Positions 1-6,003 of a stretch of 7,728 bases of DNA are shown here, one piece after another (within the stretch, counting starts at the first letter, position 1; every line of letters begins with the position of its first letter). Both the position numbers and the translations under genes were made by a program. The notes beneath the pieces were generated by a model. It had not been told where the DNA came from, did not search any database, and saw nothing but the letters and a program-made list of their open reading frames with translations. The stretch is from an uncultured Eubacterium sp. GTDB taxonomy: Bacteria; Bacillota; Clostridia; Lachnospirales; Lachnospiraceae. The DNA lies in contig URAI01000105.1 of assembly GCA_900545725.1 (NCBI GenBank), positions 1-7,728 on the forward strand, given 5' to 3'.

Positions 1-895
1 AGTTACCCGGATTCTTAACACCATCACCTGTTACGGTAACAATCCTCTTAGTCAATGGCTTTCCTTCAATGACAGCCATATGAATAGAATAAATTGTATC
101 TACATTATGTACAATACATCCGGCATCTGCAGGAAGCATAGAAGAATTAATACTTCTTCCTGTTGTAGCATAGATTAATGAACGCTCACCACCCTGTGGA
201 TACTTGGTTTTAAGAACCTTAACCTCCATGTTAGATTCTCCGGCTACTACCTTCTGCATAGCAGCTATTGCCTCAGGCTTATTATCTTCAATACCGATAA
301 TACCATGAGCATGGTCAAAAAGTGACAATGCAACCTTAAGACCTGAAACGAGCTTATCAGATTCTTCTAACATTCTTCTGTAATCTGATGTAAGATAAGG
401 CTCACACTCAGCACCATTAACAATGATATAGTCAATCGCTTCAGGATTCTTCGGTGTAAGCTTGACATTAGTTGGGAATCCGGCACCACCCATACCTACG
501 ACACCGGCCGCCTTGACTCTCTCTCTGATTTCATCTCTTGTAAGCTCTTCAAGCTTCTTTGGAAAATATTCGACCTCCTCGTACTTTCCATCATTCTCAA
601 TAATAATTGAATTACACTTACCGCCTGTTGCAAGTGTCCTAGGCTCAATCGCCTTAACTGTACCTGAAACAGATGAATGGATATTAGCTGAAATAAATCC
701 GCCTGCCTCTGCTATAAGCTGACCTGCTAATACGTGGTCACCTTTTGCAACAACCGGAACTGCTGGAGCTCCAATATGCTGTGAAAGAGGAAATACCATA
801 TCACCCTCTGGGAATAGTTCTTTGATTGGAACATCTTTTGATAATTCCTTACCATCATATGGATGTACTCCACCTTTAAATGTACATTTTCCCAT
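1..895 (-). CDS. rnfC: RnfC, electron transport complex subunit C (3' end outside window)
   Basis: Peripheral subunit of the membrane-bound Rnf complex, which couples electron transfer between reduced ferredoxin and NAD+ to ion pumping. RnfC is the subunit thought to meet NAD(H). The 298 codons seen begin MGKCTFKGGVHPYDGK and contain the family's barrel-sandwich segment (about residues 35-100, including IHSSVSGTVKAI). They continue with the glycine-rich GMGGAGFPT motif (134-142), related to the NADH/FMN site of complex I NuoF, and VNGAECEPYLTSDYR (159-173). RnfC proteins are usually about 440 residues, so roughly the last third, with the two CxxCxxC iron-sulfur motifs, lies beyond the edge. 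The start at 895 is preceded by AAGGAG at 905-910 (9-nt spacing). An ATG at 900 is out of frame. As the usual first gene of clostridial rnfCDGEAB operons, it is likely controlled from the repeat-bearing spacer upstream. Confidence 0.95.
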   Translation of the reverse strand, partial: MGKCTFKGGVHPYDGKELSKDVPIKELFPEGDMVFPLSQHIGAPAVPVVAKGDHVLAGQLIAEAGGFISANIHSSVSGTVKAIEPRTLATGGKCNSIIIENDGKYEEVEYFPKKLEELTRDEIRERVKAAGVVGMGGAGFPTNVKLTPKNPEAIDYIIVNGAECEPYLTSDYRRMLEESDKLVSGLKVALSLFDHAHGIIGIEDNKPEAIAAMQKVVAGESNMEVKVLKTKYPQGGERSLIYATTGRSINSSMLPADAGCIVHNVDTIYSIHMAVIEGKPLTKRIVTVTGDGVKNPGN

Positions 896-980
896 GACAT
901 AATTCTCCTTATAATTTTTTATCTAATTATTATTTTATCTCATTAAGCCAAGAAAATCTACTTTATTTTATGTATATTTT

Positions 981-991
981 AGTATATAATA
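981..991 (-). promoter_or_regulatory. Candidate rnfC -10 region
   Basis: On the minus strand this stretch reads TATTATATACT and holds two overlapping -10-like hexamers, TATTAT and TATACT, 86-96 nt upstream of the rnfC start. No good -35 box stands 16-18 bp upstream; that position falls on the first of three 21-bp repeats. A poor -35 with adjoining repeats would suit an activator-dependent or repressed promoter, but that is inference. Other AT-rich -10-like strings occur closer to the gene. Confidence 0.3.
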
Positions 992-1000
992 GACAAATAC

Positions 1001-1059
1001 TGACAGTTTTTTAACAGTTTATGATACTTTTTTAACAAAATGTGACATTTTTTTAACCA
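1001..1059. repeat. Three direct repeats, 21-bp period, probable regulator sites
   Basis: Three 17-bp units begin at 1001, 1022 and 1043: TGACAGTTTTTTAACAG, TGATACTTTTTTAACAA and TGACATTTTTTTAACCA. The consensus is TGAYABTTTTTTAACMR, with an exact 21-bp step (two helical turns), so all units face the same side of the DNA. The 4-bp spacers differ, so the conservation is in the units. A weak fourth copy may start at 1064. Each unit ends in TTAAC, like one half of the clostridial Rex (NADH sensor) operator TTGTTAA-N4-TTAACAA, but the other half matches at only 3-4 of 7 positions. Unit 1 sits where the -35 of the candidate rnfC promoter should be. The regulator is not identified, and control of the divergent exonuclease gene is also possible. 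Confidence 0.7.
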
Positions 1060-1170
1060 AAACTGTCTAAAAGTCATTTTATAAGCAAAAGTGTTTACAA
1101 ATGACAAATTTACCAAAAAATGAGGATTTAATGGTTATTTATATCAACTTATAATTAGGAAAGAGGATTT

Positions 1171-2295
1171 ATGCTTAAGATTACTAACAAACTTTTACAG
1201 CTTTCAAATATTTCAGATTTACAGGAACACTCATATCTTTCTGATAATTTTTCACAGAATATTAATGACTATATCTTTTTCGATATAGAAACAACTGGTT
1301 TCTCTTATAAAAATTCAATGTGCTATCTTATCGGTGCTATTTATTATAATCAGGATTTTTGGATGTATACACAGTGGTTTGCAGTCAACCCTTCTGATGA
1401 ATCAGAGATTTTAAATGACTTTGTTGAATTTTCTAACAGATACAGATATATCGTATCTTTTAATGGAGAACGTTTTGATATTCCATTTATCAATGGGAGA
1501 TGTGAACTGTTAGAGTCGGATGTGCAATTAGAAAATATCAATAATAGAAGCATTGATATTTTTCACATAATACAACCGCTTAAAAACCTTTTAAATCTTG
1601 ATAATTATAAGCAGAAAAGTATTGAAGAATTTTTAGGAATACACCGGATTGACAAATACAATGGCGGCGAACTTATAAAATGTTATAAGCAATATATTAT
1701 ATCAAAGGATGAATCACTTCTTAATACACTGCTGCTTCACAACCACGATGATATTATAGGACTTGCCAATATAACACCTGTACTTAACTATATGGATATT
1801 ATAAATCACAATATAAGCTATACTGCTTCTCATCAATCTGATTATGCCGGTTACAATGGAGACCCCTCATCAGAGTTTATATTTACATTTAATATTCCAC
1901 ACGCAGTAAATGTACCGGTTAATATTATAAAAGAGCCTTTTTTTATAAACATTGCTAATAATATAATAACTGTCAAGGTTAATATTATTAATGATAAACT
2001 GAAATATTTCTATTCCAATTATAAAGACTATTATTATATTCCTTCCGAAGATCAGGCGATGCACAAAAGTGTATCGTCTTATATAGATAAGAAATACCGC
2101 CAGCCCGCCAAAGCTTCTAACTGCTATGTCCACAAAGCTGGACAATTTCTTATGCAATACAGTAATATTATTACACCATTCTTTAAAAGGAAATACAATG
2201 ATGATTTCAGTTATTTTGAATTGAATGATAGTTTCATGAATTCACCGGATAAAATCACAGATTATGTAAAGGATATTCTTTTCAATATATTGTGA
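1171..2295 (+). CDS. YprB-like ribonuclease H-fold (DEDD) exonuclease
   Basis: Predicted 3'-5' exonuclease of the RNase_H_2/YprB type; 374 residues, against roughly 410 for B. subtilis YprB. The catalytic motifs are visible in order: Exo I FFDIETTGF with D38 and E40; Exo II VSFNGERFDIPF with N98 and D103; a further acidic SIDIFH at D129; and Exo III LLHNHDDIIGL with H190 and D194 (H-x3-D spacing). The two-metal active site therefore looks intact. After residue 205 the protein is a Tyr/Asn/Ile-rich C-terminal half that I cannot assign to any domain. The start at 1171 follows AGGAAAGAGG (1157-1166). The gene is alone, divergent from rnfC and convergent with cheR, so the context does not suggest a pathway. 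The substrate (DNA or RNA) is unknown; in Bacillus the family sits beside the helicase gene yprA, which is not seen here. Confidence 0.8.
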   Translation: MLKITNKLLQLSNISDLQEHSYLSDNFSQNINDYIFFDIETTGFSYKNSMCYLIGAIYYNQDFWMYTQWFAVNPSDESEILNDFVEFSNRYRYIVSFNGERFDIPFINGRCELLESDVQLENINNRSIDIFHIIQPLKNLLNLDNYKQKSIEEFLGIHRIDKYNGGELIKCYKQYIISKDESLLNTLLLHNHDDIIGLANITPVLNYMDIINHNISYTASHQSDYAGYNGDPSSEFIFTFNIPHAVNVPVNIIKEPFFINIANNIITVKVNIINDKLKYFYSNYKDYYYIPSEDQAMHKSVSSYIDKKYRQPAKASNCYVHKAGQFLMQYSNIITPFFKRKYNDDFSYFELNDSFMNSPDKITDYVKDILFNIL

Positions 2296-2312
2296 TTGGT
2301 TAAAATATAAGG

Positions 2313-2423
2313 CAGGAACAGATTATGTTTTAAATTTTGAAACAATGTGTGGATGCTTACAATCGTCCTTAATCTGCCACGCTCCATCTTATATTTCAAA
2401 ATACAAAATATAATCTGTCCCTG
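2313..2423. repeat. 111-bp imperfect palindrome, REP/MITE-like or bidirectional terminator
   Basis: The left arm at 2313-2342 and the right arm at 2394-2423 are inverted copies matching at 26 of 30 positions; both contain ACAGATTAT and end inward with ATTTTGAAA. The 51-bp centre can pair further (GTGTGG at 2347-2352 with CCACGC at 2377-2382). Read on the minus strand the outer end begins TGACAGGGACAGATTAT, resembling the TGTCAGGGACAG-type ends of REP-like repeats found between genes in many bacteria. It sits in the 153-bp gap between two convergent genes, where it could also end transcription from both sides, although no long T-run follows either arm. There is no ORF inside, so if mobile it depends on a transposase elsewhere. 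Copies elsewhere in the genome would decide. Confidence 0.7.
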
Positions 2424-2448
2424 TCATCTAAATTGTATTTTCAACAAA

Positions 2449-3228
2449 TTATATCTTTCTATAAAAGAATAACTTATCAAATGAATAACCAAGTTCCTTA
2501 TAATTGATTATCTGCTCTGTATTACCAACAAACAGACATCCGTCTTTTACAAGGGAATTATTAAACTTCTTATATATATCTTCCTTAGCTTCCTCTGTAA
2601 AATATATCATTACATTACGGCATACGATAAGATGCATCCCTGTCGGATAAGCATCCCTTAACAGATTGGCTTTTTTAAATTCTACACATCTTTTAATCTC
2701 ATCAGATATCTTGTAGAAACGGTCCCCCATCTTTTCAAAATACTTATTCTTATACTCATCAGGAAGGCCCTTAAGGCTGTTAGCTCCATATACTCCATCC
2801 TTCGCCTTTGCAAGCACCTGTTCATCTATATCTGTAGCATATATATGTACCTTTGATAAAGGAACCTTCTTTGCAAGTACCATTGCCAGTGAATATGGCT
2901 CATCACCTGTCGAACATGCTGCACTCCATATTTTAAGATTAGATCCAAACTTATTAATAAGATCTGGTAAAATTACATCTTCCAATGTTTTCCATAATGC
3001 AGGATTTCTATAGAATTCCGAAACATTAATTGTGATATAATTCACAAATTCCTCCATCAAATCCTTATCGACTTTAATAGCATTACAATAACTATCATAA
3101 TCTTTAAATTTATTACGGGCAATTAATGTATCAATCCTTCTCTTCATCTGTCTTTCTTTATATGCATTCAAATCAATTGTTGTCTGCTGTAATATAAACT
3201 TTTTAAAATCTTCATAATCCTTTATCAT
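2449..3228 (-). CDS. cheR: CheR, chemotaxis receptor glutamate methyltransferase
   Basis: S-adenosylmethionine-dependent enzyme that methylates glutamates of methyl-accepting chemotaxis receptors, opposing the CheB methylesterase during adaptation; cytoplasmic. Its 259 residues are near the family length. The helical N-terminal CheR domain (about 1-75) ends in ITINVSEFYRN (66-75), a CheR signature. The SAM-binding motif is IWSAACSTGDEPYS (100-113), followed by YATDID (130-135), HLIVCRNVMIYF (199-210) and the C-terminal GNTEQI. The start at 3228 is chosen because AGAGGAAG (3231-3238) lies just upstream. An in-frame ATG at 3282 would add 18 residues with no family resemblance and no good ribosome binding site. 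No CheB, CheD or receptor gene is in view, so this is a separately placed cheR, preceded by a structured RNA region on the same strand. Confidence 0.96.
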   Translation of the reverse strand: MIKDYEDFKKFILQQTTIDLNAYKERQMKRRIDTLIARNKFKDYDSYCNAIKVDKDLMEEFVNYITINVSEFYRNPALWKTLEDVILPDLINKFGSNLKIWSAACSTGDEPYSLAMVLAKKVPLSKVHIYATDIDEQVLAKAKDGVYGANSLKGLPDEYKNKYFEKMGDRFYKISDEIKRCVEFKKANLLRDAYPTGMHLIVCRNVMIYFTEEAKEDIYKKFNNSLVKDGCLFVGNTEQIINYKELGYSFDKLFFYRKI

Positions 3229-3311
3229 ATCTTCCTCTTTCCTGCAAACTCTTTGACCTCTGCAGATAACTTCATGCAGCATGTCTGTCCTGCACCGTAT
3301 AATTACACTTC

Positions 3312-3320
3312 ATTTTATCA
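3312..3320 (-). promoter_or_regulatory. Candidate cheR promoter, extended -10
   Basis: The minus strand reads TGATAAAAT here, an extended -10 (TG-n-TAAAAT), about 85-90 nt upstream of the cheR start. No convincing -35 is present, as is common for extended -10 promoters. It lies between cheR and the terminator at 3415-3463, so cheR could be transcribed independently of the RNA region upstream. No SigD-type GCCGATAA box is seen. The resulting leader contains TGCAG/CTGCA dyads of unknown meaning. Confidence 0.4.
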
Positions 3321-3414
3321 TATTTCTATATAAAAATCTATAGCCGAAAATCTTAAACTCATGATAATAACTTCAAAACCTCAAGCTCCTTGTAACCACA
3401 AAAATAATAACTAT

Positions 3415-3463
3415 AAAAAACACCGATATAGTATACTGTACTAATAATACCGTACACTAGTGT
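3415..3463 (-). terminator. Intrinsic terminator at the end of the structured RNA
   Basis: On the minus strand ACAC-UAGUGUAC (3463-3452) pairs with GUAUACUA (3436-3429) and GUGU (3423-3420). A 5-nt bulge on the 3' side and an inner GUA/UAC extension complete a hairpin that runs directly into six T residues (3420-3415). The order stem, then U-tract, only works for leftward transcription. It would end a transcript coming from the rod-shaped RNA region and shield cheR from it. Its outermost four bases also belong to the basal pairing of the rod, so the two structures may compete. Confidence 0.6.
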
Positions 3464-3588
3464 CATTTAAGATTCACCCGGCAATCTTGCTGCGAGCCGC
3501 TGGTCAGAGCTGCTGTCTTTTCCATATCAGCAGCTCTGCAAACCTCGCACATCATAATTTTTTCCGGAGCCTGAACCCAACATGAAAC
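3460..3588 (-). ncRNA. Unrecognised rod-shaped structured RNA (ncRNA or leader)
   Basis: Nested pairings build one long rod. The apical stem is a perfect 11-bp CAGAGCTGCTG (3505-3515)/CAGCAGCTCTG (3528-3538) with a 12-nt loop. Below it are TGCGAG/CTCGCA (3491-3496/3544-3549), then 3477-3481/3564-3568 and 3470-3475/3573-3578, and weaker basal pairs out to 3460/3588. Three pairs in the lower stems are G-U on the minus strand but A-C on the plus strand, which favours leftward transcription. A large A-rich internal loop (3550-3563 against 3482-3490) splits the rod. With the terminator, the transcript would be about 175-185 nt. Size, central bubble and rod shape recall 6S RNA, but I cannot match 6S sequence, and no SRP, tmRNA, GEMM or T-box signature was seen. 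It lies upstream of cheR on the same strand, so a regulatory leader is also possible. A TATATA -10-like string is at 3604-3609, without a clear -35. Confidence 0.5.
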
Positions 3589-3806
3589 AATATTGTCCTC
3601 TTCTATATATATGAAGTGACATCTTAGACTGAGCTATAAATCAAATAACAGACAGTGCATATAAACAACCTTTGTAACTTTACTTTATCGTTATATTATT
3701 TTTATCTGGCACAACAAATTACTTTATATAACTCTTATAACATATAAATGTATAATTTTTTAATTTCCCCCGCAAAAATATATTATACATGGTACAATAT
3801 AATATA

Positions 3807-3837
3807 GATGGTCATTATACCAATCATGCAGACCATT
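3807..3837. repeat. Inverted repeat near a candidate start of transcription
   Basis: GATGGTC (3807-3813) is mirrored by GACCATT (3831-3837), and a shorter TGGT/ACCA dyad (3809-3812/3819-3822) is nested inside. The dyad lies immediately downstream of the TATAAT at 3798-3803, a position suited to an operator or to a first leader hairpin. There is no evidence beyond the symmetry and the position. Confidence 0.35.
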
Positions 3838-3843
3838 AATAAT

Positions 3844-3896
3844 AATGCCTGAATCAGATAAATATGTATCGCTCTTCACATTTCACAGGCATTTTT
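3844..3896 (+). terminator. Possible leader terminator (attenuator) before the ylmH-like gene
   Basis: AATGCCTG (3844-3851) and CAGGCATT (3886-3893) form an 8-bp stem with a 34-nt loop, and the right arm runs into a T-tract (3892-3896). It lies 40 nt before the start codon on the coding strand, so it could act as an attenuator rather than a gene-end terminator. The loop is long and the T-run short, so function is uncertain. Confidence 0.35.
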
Positions 3897-3935
3897 AACA
3901 TAGAATAATTTTATATAAAATGGAGATTAACATTT

Positions 3936-4691
3936 ATGGATGAAGAAATATTATTAAAACGCAGACTGACTGACGCAGCAAATAAAGCCTACCGTCATAA
4001 TATTTATACATATACTAATTTTTTAAGCATGTCAGAACTGGATACTTATTACCGCCTGCTTCCCGAAATCTCATTTATACATTCTGAAACATTTGGAGGA
4101 AGCACATCCTGCGAACGGCAGATTGTACGCTTCGGGAGCAGTGATGATTTAGGTTATGAAGAACCTTTCCCAATTGCATGTATAAAAATATCACCCCTTA
4201 TACGCAAATTTGCCAATGAACTTTCACACCGCGATTTTCTTGGAGCTATATTAAATCTTGGTATAGAGCGCAGCCTTATAGGCGATATTATTATCCGCGA
4301 TAACGTAGGATACCTCTTCTGTCTGACCCATATAAGTGATTTTATTATTGATAATCTTACAAAAATTAAACATACAAATATAAAATGTGAAATATCCGCA
4401 CCCAATAACTCTGATTTTACACCGGTACTTGAAGATATCGAGCTTATCTGTGCTTCGCCACGTATTGATGCAGTATGTGCCTCTATAACAAAGCTTTCAC
4501 GCAGCAAAGCTGTCGAGCTTTTCCGCACACAGAAAGTATTCATTAATGGAAAATGTATGGAAAATAACAGTTATATGTTAAAACCTGATGATATTCTCGT
4601 AATCCGTGGTCAGGGAAAATTCATTTACAAAGACTGTGGCAATGAAACACGAAAGGGACGTGTATATATAAAACTTCAAAAATATGTATGA
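3936..4691 (+). CDS. ylmH: YlmH-like S4-domain RNA-binding protein
   Basis: Cytoplasmic RNA-binding protein of the YlmH family. In B. subtilis YlmH is related to RqcP and has been linked to the 50S ribosomal subunit and quality control of stalled ribosomes. The 251 residues match the family length. The central conserved block is seen as FPIACIKISP (78-87) followed by LSHRDFLGAILNLGI (96-110) and RSLIGDI (112-118). The C-terminal S4 domain spans about 180-240, with SRSKAVELFRTQKVFING (188-205) and LKPDDILVIRGQGKF (215-229). The start at 3936 has GGAG at 3922-3925, with a rather long 10-nt gap. The usual neighbours (ylmE, ylmF, ylmG, divIVA) are absent, so the gene stands alone between an AT-rich leader and a bidirectional terminator. 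Of 16 arginine codons, 15 are CGN (9 CGC), while cmk, rpsA and cheR favour AGA/AGG. This may reflect transfer or different selection. Confidence 0.88.
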   Translation: MDEEILLKRRLTDAANKAYRHNIYTYTNFLSMSELDTYYRLLPEISFIHSETFGGSTSCERQIVRFGSSDDLGYEEPFPIACIKISPLIRKFANELSHRDFLGAILNLGIERSLIGDIIIRDNVGYLFCLTHISDFIIDNLTKIKHTNIKCEISAPNNSDFTPVLEDIELICASPRIDAVCASITKLSRSKAVELFRTQKVFINGKCMENNSYMLKPDDILVIRGQGKFIYKDCGNETRKGRVYIKLQKYV

Positions 4692-4750
4692 TAATAACAG
4701 TTATAGATGTCTTTTCACCCTATTATTAATAAAAATTCCTGCATATGACG

Positions 4751-4775
4751 TCAGCAATAACAGTGTTATTGCTGA
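4751..4775. repeat. Perfect 11-bp hairpin dyad after the ylmH-like gene
   Basis: TCAGCAATAAC (4751-4761) and GTTATTGCTGA (4765-4775) are perfect inverted copies with a 3-bp centre. Neither side is followed directly by a T-run, so it is not a standard intrinsic terminator. It lies 60 bp past the ylmH-like stop and 28 bp before the bidirectional terminator. It could be an mRNA 3'-end stabilising hairpin, a protein site or a remnant of a repeat. Confidence 0.6.
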
Positions 4776-4802
4776 TACTAGTATAACTGCTTCATAAACA
4801 AT

Positions 4803-4874
4803 AAAAAGAGTCCTGTATTAATATCAATATCATATTTAACTTAATGATATTGATCAGTATACAGAACTCTTTTT
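4803..4874. terminator. Bidirectional intrinsic terminator between ylmH-like gene and rpsA
   Basis: AAAAAGAGT (4803-4811) pairs with ACTCTTTTT (4866-4874), CTGTAT (4813-4818) with ATACAG (4859-4864), and ATCAATATCAT (4823-4833) with ATGATATTGAT (4844-4854), around a 10-nt loop. A 4x4 internal loop and one mismatch interrupt the stem. The A-run on one side and the T-run on the other give a U-tract in both directions, fitting the two converging transcripts. Confidence 0.88.
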
Positions 4875-4920
4875 ATACTTATCAGATAAATATATACCTA
4901 AACATATATTAACCGTTTAA

Positions 4921-6003
4921 TTATTCTTCTGTTGTTTCTTCCTTAGCATCATTAGCTGCAAGAGCCTTCATGCTTAAGCTAATCTTCTTATCAGCTTCAT
5001 TCATATCAACAACAACAGCTTCTATTTCCTGACCGATTGAAAGAACATCTGAAGGCTTTTCAATATGCTCCCTAGAAATCTGTGAAACATGAAGTAATGC
5101 ATCTACACCTTCTTCAAGCTGAACAAATGCACCAAAGTCTGTCATTCTTGCAACAACACCCTTAACTACATTGCCAACTGCATACTTCTCTGCTGCATTG
5201 TTCCATGGGTTAAGATCCGGATACTTAACACTAAGGGCAATCTTATTACCGTTGATTTCCTTAATAAAGCACTTAACTGAATCTCCAACCTTATATACTT
5301 TCTTAGGATTCTCTGTTCTTCCCCAAGACATTTCTGAAATGTGAAGAAGTCCATCAACACCACCAAGATCGATGAAAGCACCAAAATCAGTAACATTCTT
5401 AACTGTTCCTTCGATTGTATCACCTTCATGAATCTTCTCAAGTAATTCTTTCTGTGCTTCTGCCTTCTTAGCAACTATAAGCTGCTTGCAGTCACCGATA
5501 ATTCTTCTCTTCTTTGGATTGTATTCAGTAATAACGAATGATACTTCCTTATCCTTGTATACTGATAAATCCTTAACATAGCTGTCTGAAACAAGGCTTG
5601 CTGGAATAAATACTCTTGCTTCATCAATAACAACACCAAGACCGCCATTCATAATCTGGCTTACTGTAGCTGTTAATACTGTATGATTTTCAAAAGCTTC
5701 TTCAAGCTTCTTATTACCATTATCTGCAACAAGTCTCTTGTATGTAAGTAAAACCTGACCTTCGCCATCGTTTACCTTGAGTACCTTTGCCTGCATAGTA
5801 TCTCCAACAGAAACTACTGTTGTAAGATCAACGCCTGGTGTAGATGTGTATTCATTACGTGTAATAATACCATCTGCCTTGTATCCGATGTTAAGAATGA
5901 TCTGATCTTCCTTAACGTCGATAACAGTACCATCAACTACCTCTCCTGTATGTATTGTCTTAAATGTTTCATCTAACATCTCATCAAAACTAAGCTCTGA
6001 CAT
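4921..6003 (-). CDS. rpsA: 30S ribosomal protein S1 (four S1 domains)
   Basis: RNA-binding protein built of repeated S1 (OB-fold) domains, associated with the 30S subunit and mRNA binding. The 360 residues hold four S1 domains at about 19-90, 107-174, 193-261 and 278-347, then a short acidic tail (KEETTEE). Domains 3 and 4 are the clearest, each with a TDFGAF core (205-210 and 288-293) and LLHIS or LLHVS. Domain 2 is more divergent. Four domains is normal for Firmicutes, against six in E. coli. The start at 6003 is chosen for the GGAGG at 6013-6017 (9-nt spacing); an upstream in-frame ATG at 6021 would add MRRFTL and lie on top of that site. The first 14 nt overlap the end of ispH in another frame, so translation is probably coupled to ispH. 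It is the last gene of the operon before the terminator. Confidence 0.95.
   Translation of the reverse strand: MSELSFDEMLDETFKTIHTGEVVDGTVIDVKEDQIILNIGYKADGIITRNEYTSTPGVDLTTVVSVGDTMQAKVLKVNDGEGQVLLTYKRLVADNGNKKLEEAFENHTVLTATVSQIMNGGLGVVIDEARVFIPASLVSDSYVKDLSVYKDKEVSFVITEYNPKKRRIIGDCKQLIVAKKAEAQKELLEKIHEGDTIEGTVKNVTDFGAFIDLGGVDGLLHISEMSWGRTENPKKVYKVGDSVKCFIKEINGNKIALSVKYPDLNPWNNAAEKYAVGNVVKGVVARMTDFGAFVQLEEGVDALLHVSQISREHIEKPSDVLSIGQEIEAVVVDMNEADKKISLSMKALAANDAKEETTEE

Larger units (their letters stand above)
3601..3935. other. AT-rich gene-free leader upstream of the ylmH-like gene
   Basis: No coding frame with a plausible start and ribosome binding site was found here. The stretch holds possible rightward promoters: TTGTAA (3672-3677) with TATTAT (3695-3700) at 17-bp spacing, and an extended TGGTACAAT (3790-3798) overlapping TATAAT (3798-3803). 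Two inverted repeats follow and are listed separately. The combination of late promoter and leader hairpins suggests a regulated 5' leader for the downstream gene, but nothing identifies a ligand or factor. Confidence 0.4.

Noticed and set aside
462..722. Plus-strand open frame of 86 codons
   Set aside because: It lies inside rnfC on the opposite strand, has no ribosome binding site, and its low-complexity Ser/Pro/Leu composition is that of an antisense reading of a real gene.
1001..1059. CRISPR array
   Set aside because: The units are 17 bp with only 4-bp gaps, there are three copies, and no cas gene is nearby; this is a phased operator-like repeat.
3229..3282. 18-residue N-terminal extension of CheR
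   Set aside because: The internal ATG at 3228 has a good AGAGGAAG just upstream and gives the normal CheR N-terminus; the extension shows no family similarity.
3415..3600. c-di-GMP, T-box, SRP, tmRNA or tRNA identity for the structured region
   Set aside because: The key conserved strings of these families were looked for by eye on both strands and not found; only the general shape of 6S RNA fits.
4746..4753. TGACGTCA palindrome
   Set aside because: An 8-bp palindrome in an AT-rich spacer can occur by chance, and nothing around it supports a regulatory role.
5166..5474. Minus-strand frame of 102 codons inside rpsA
   Set aside because: It is an alternative frame across the S1 domain 3-4 region with no start signal; rpsA covers the same bases with clear domain motifs.
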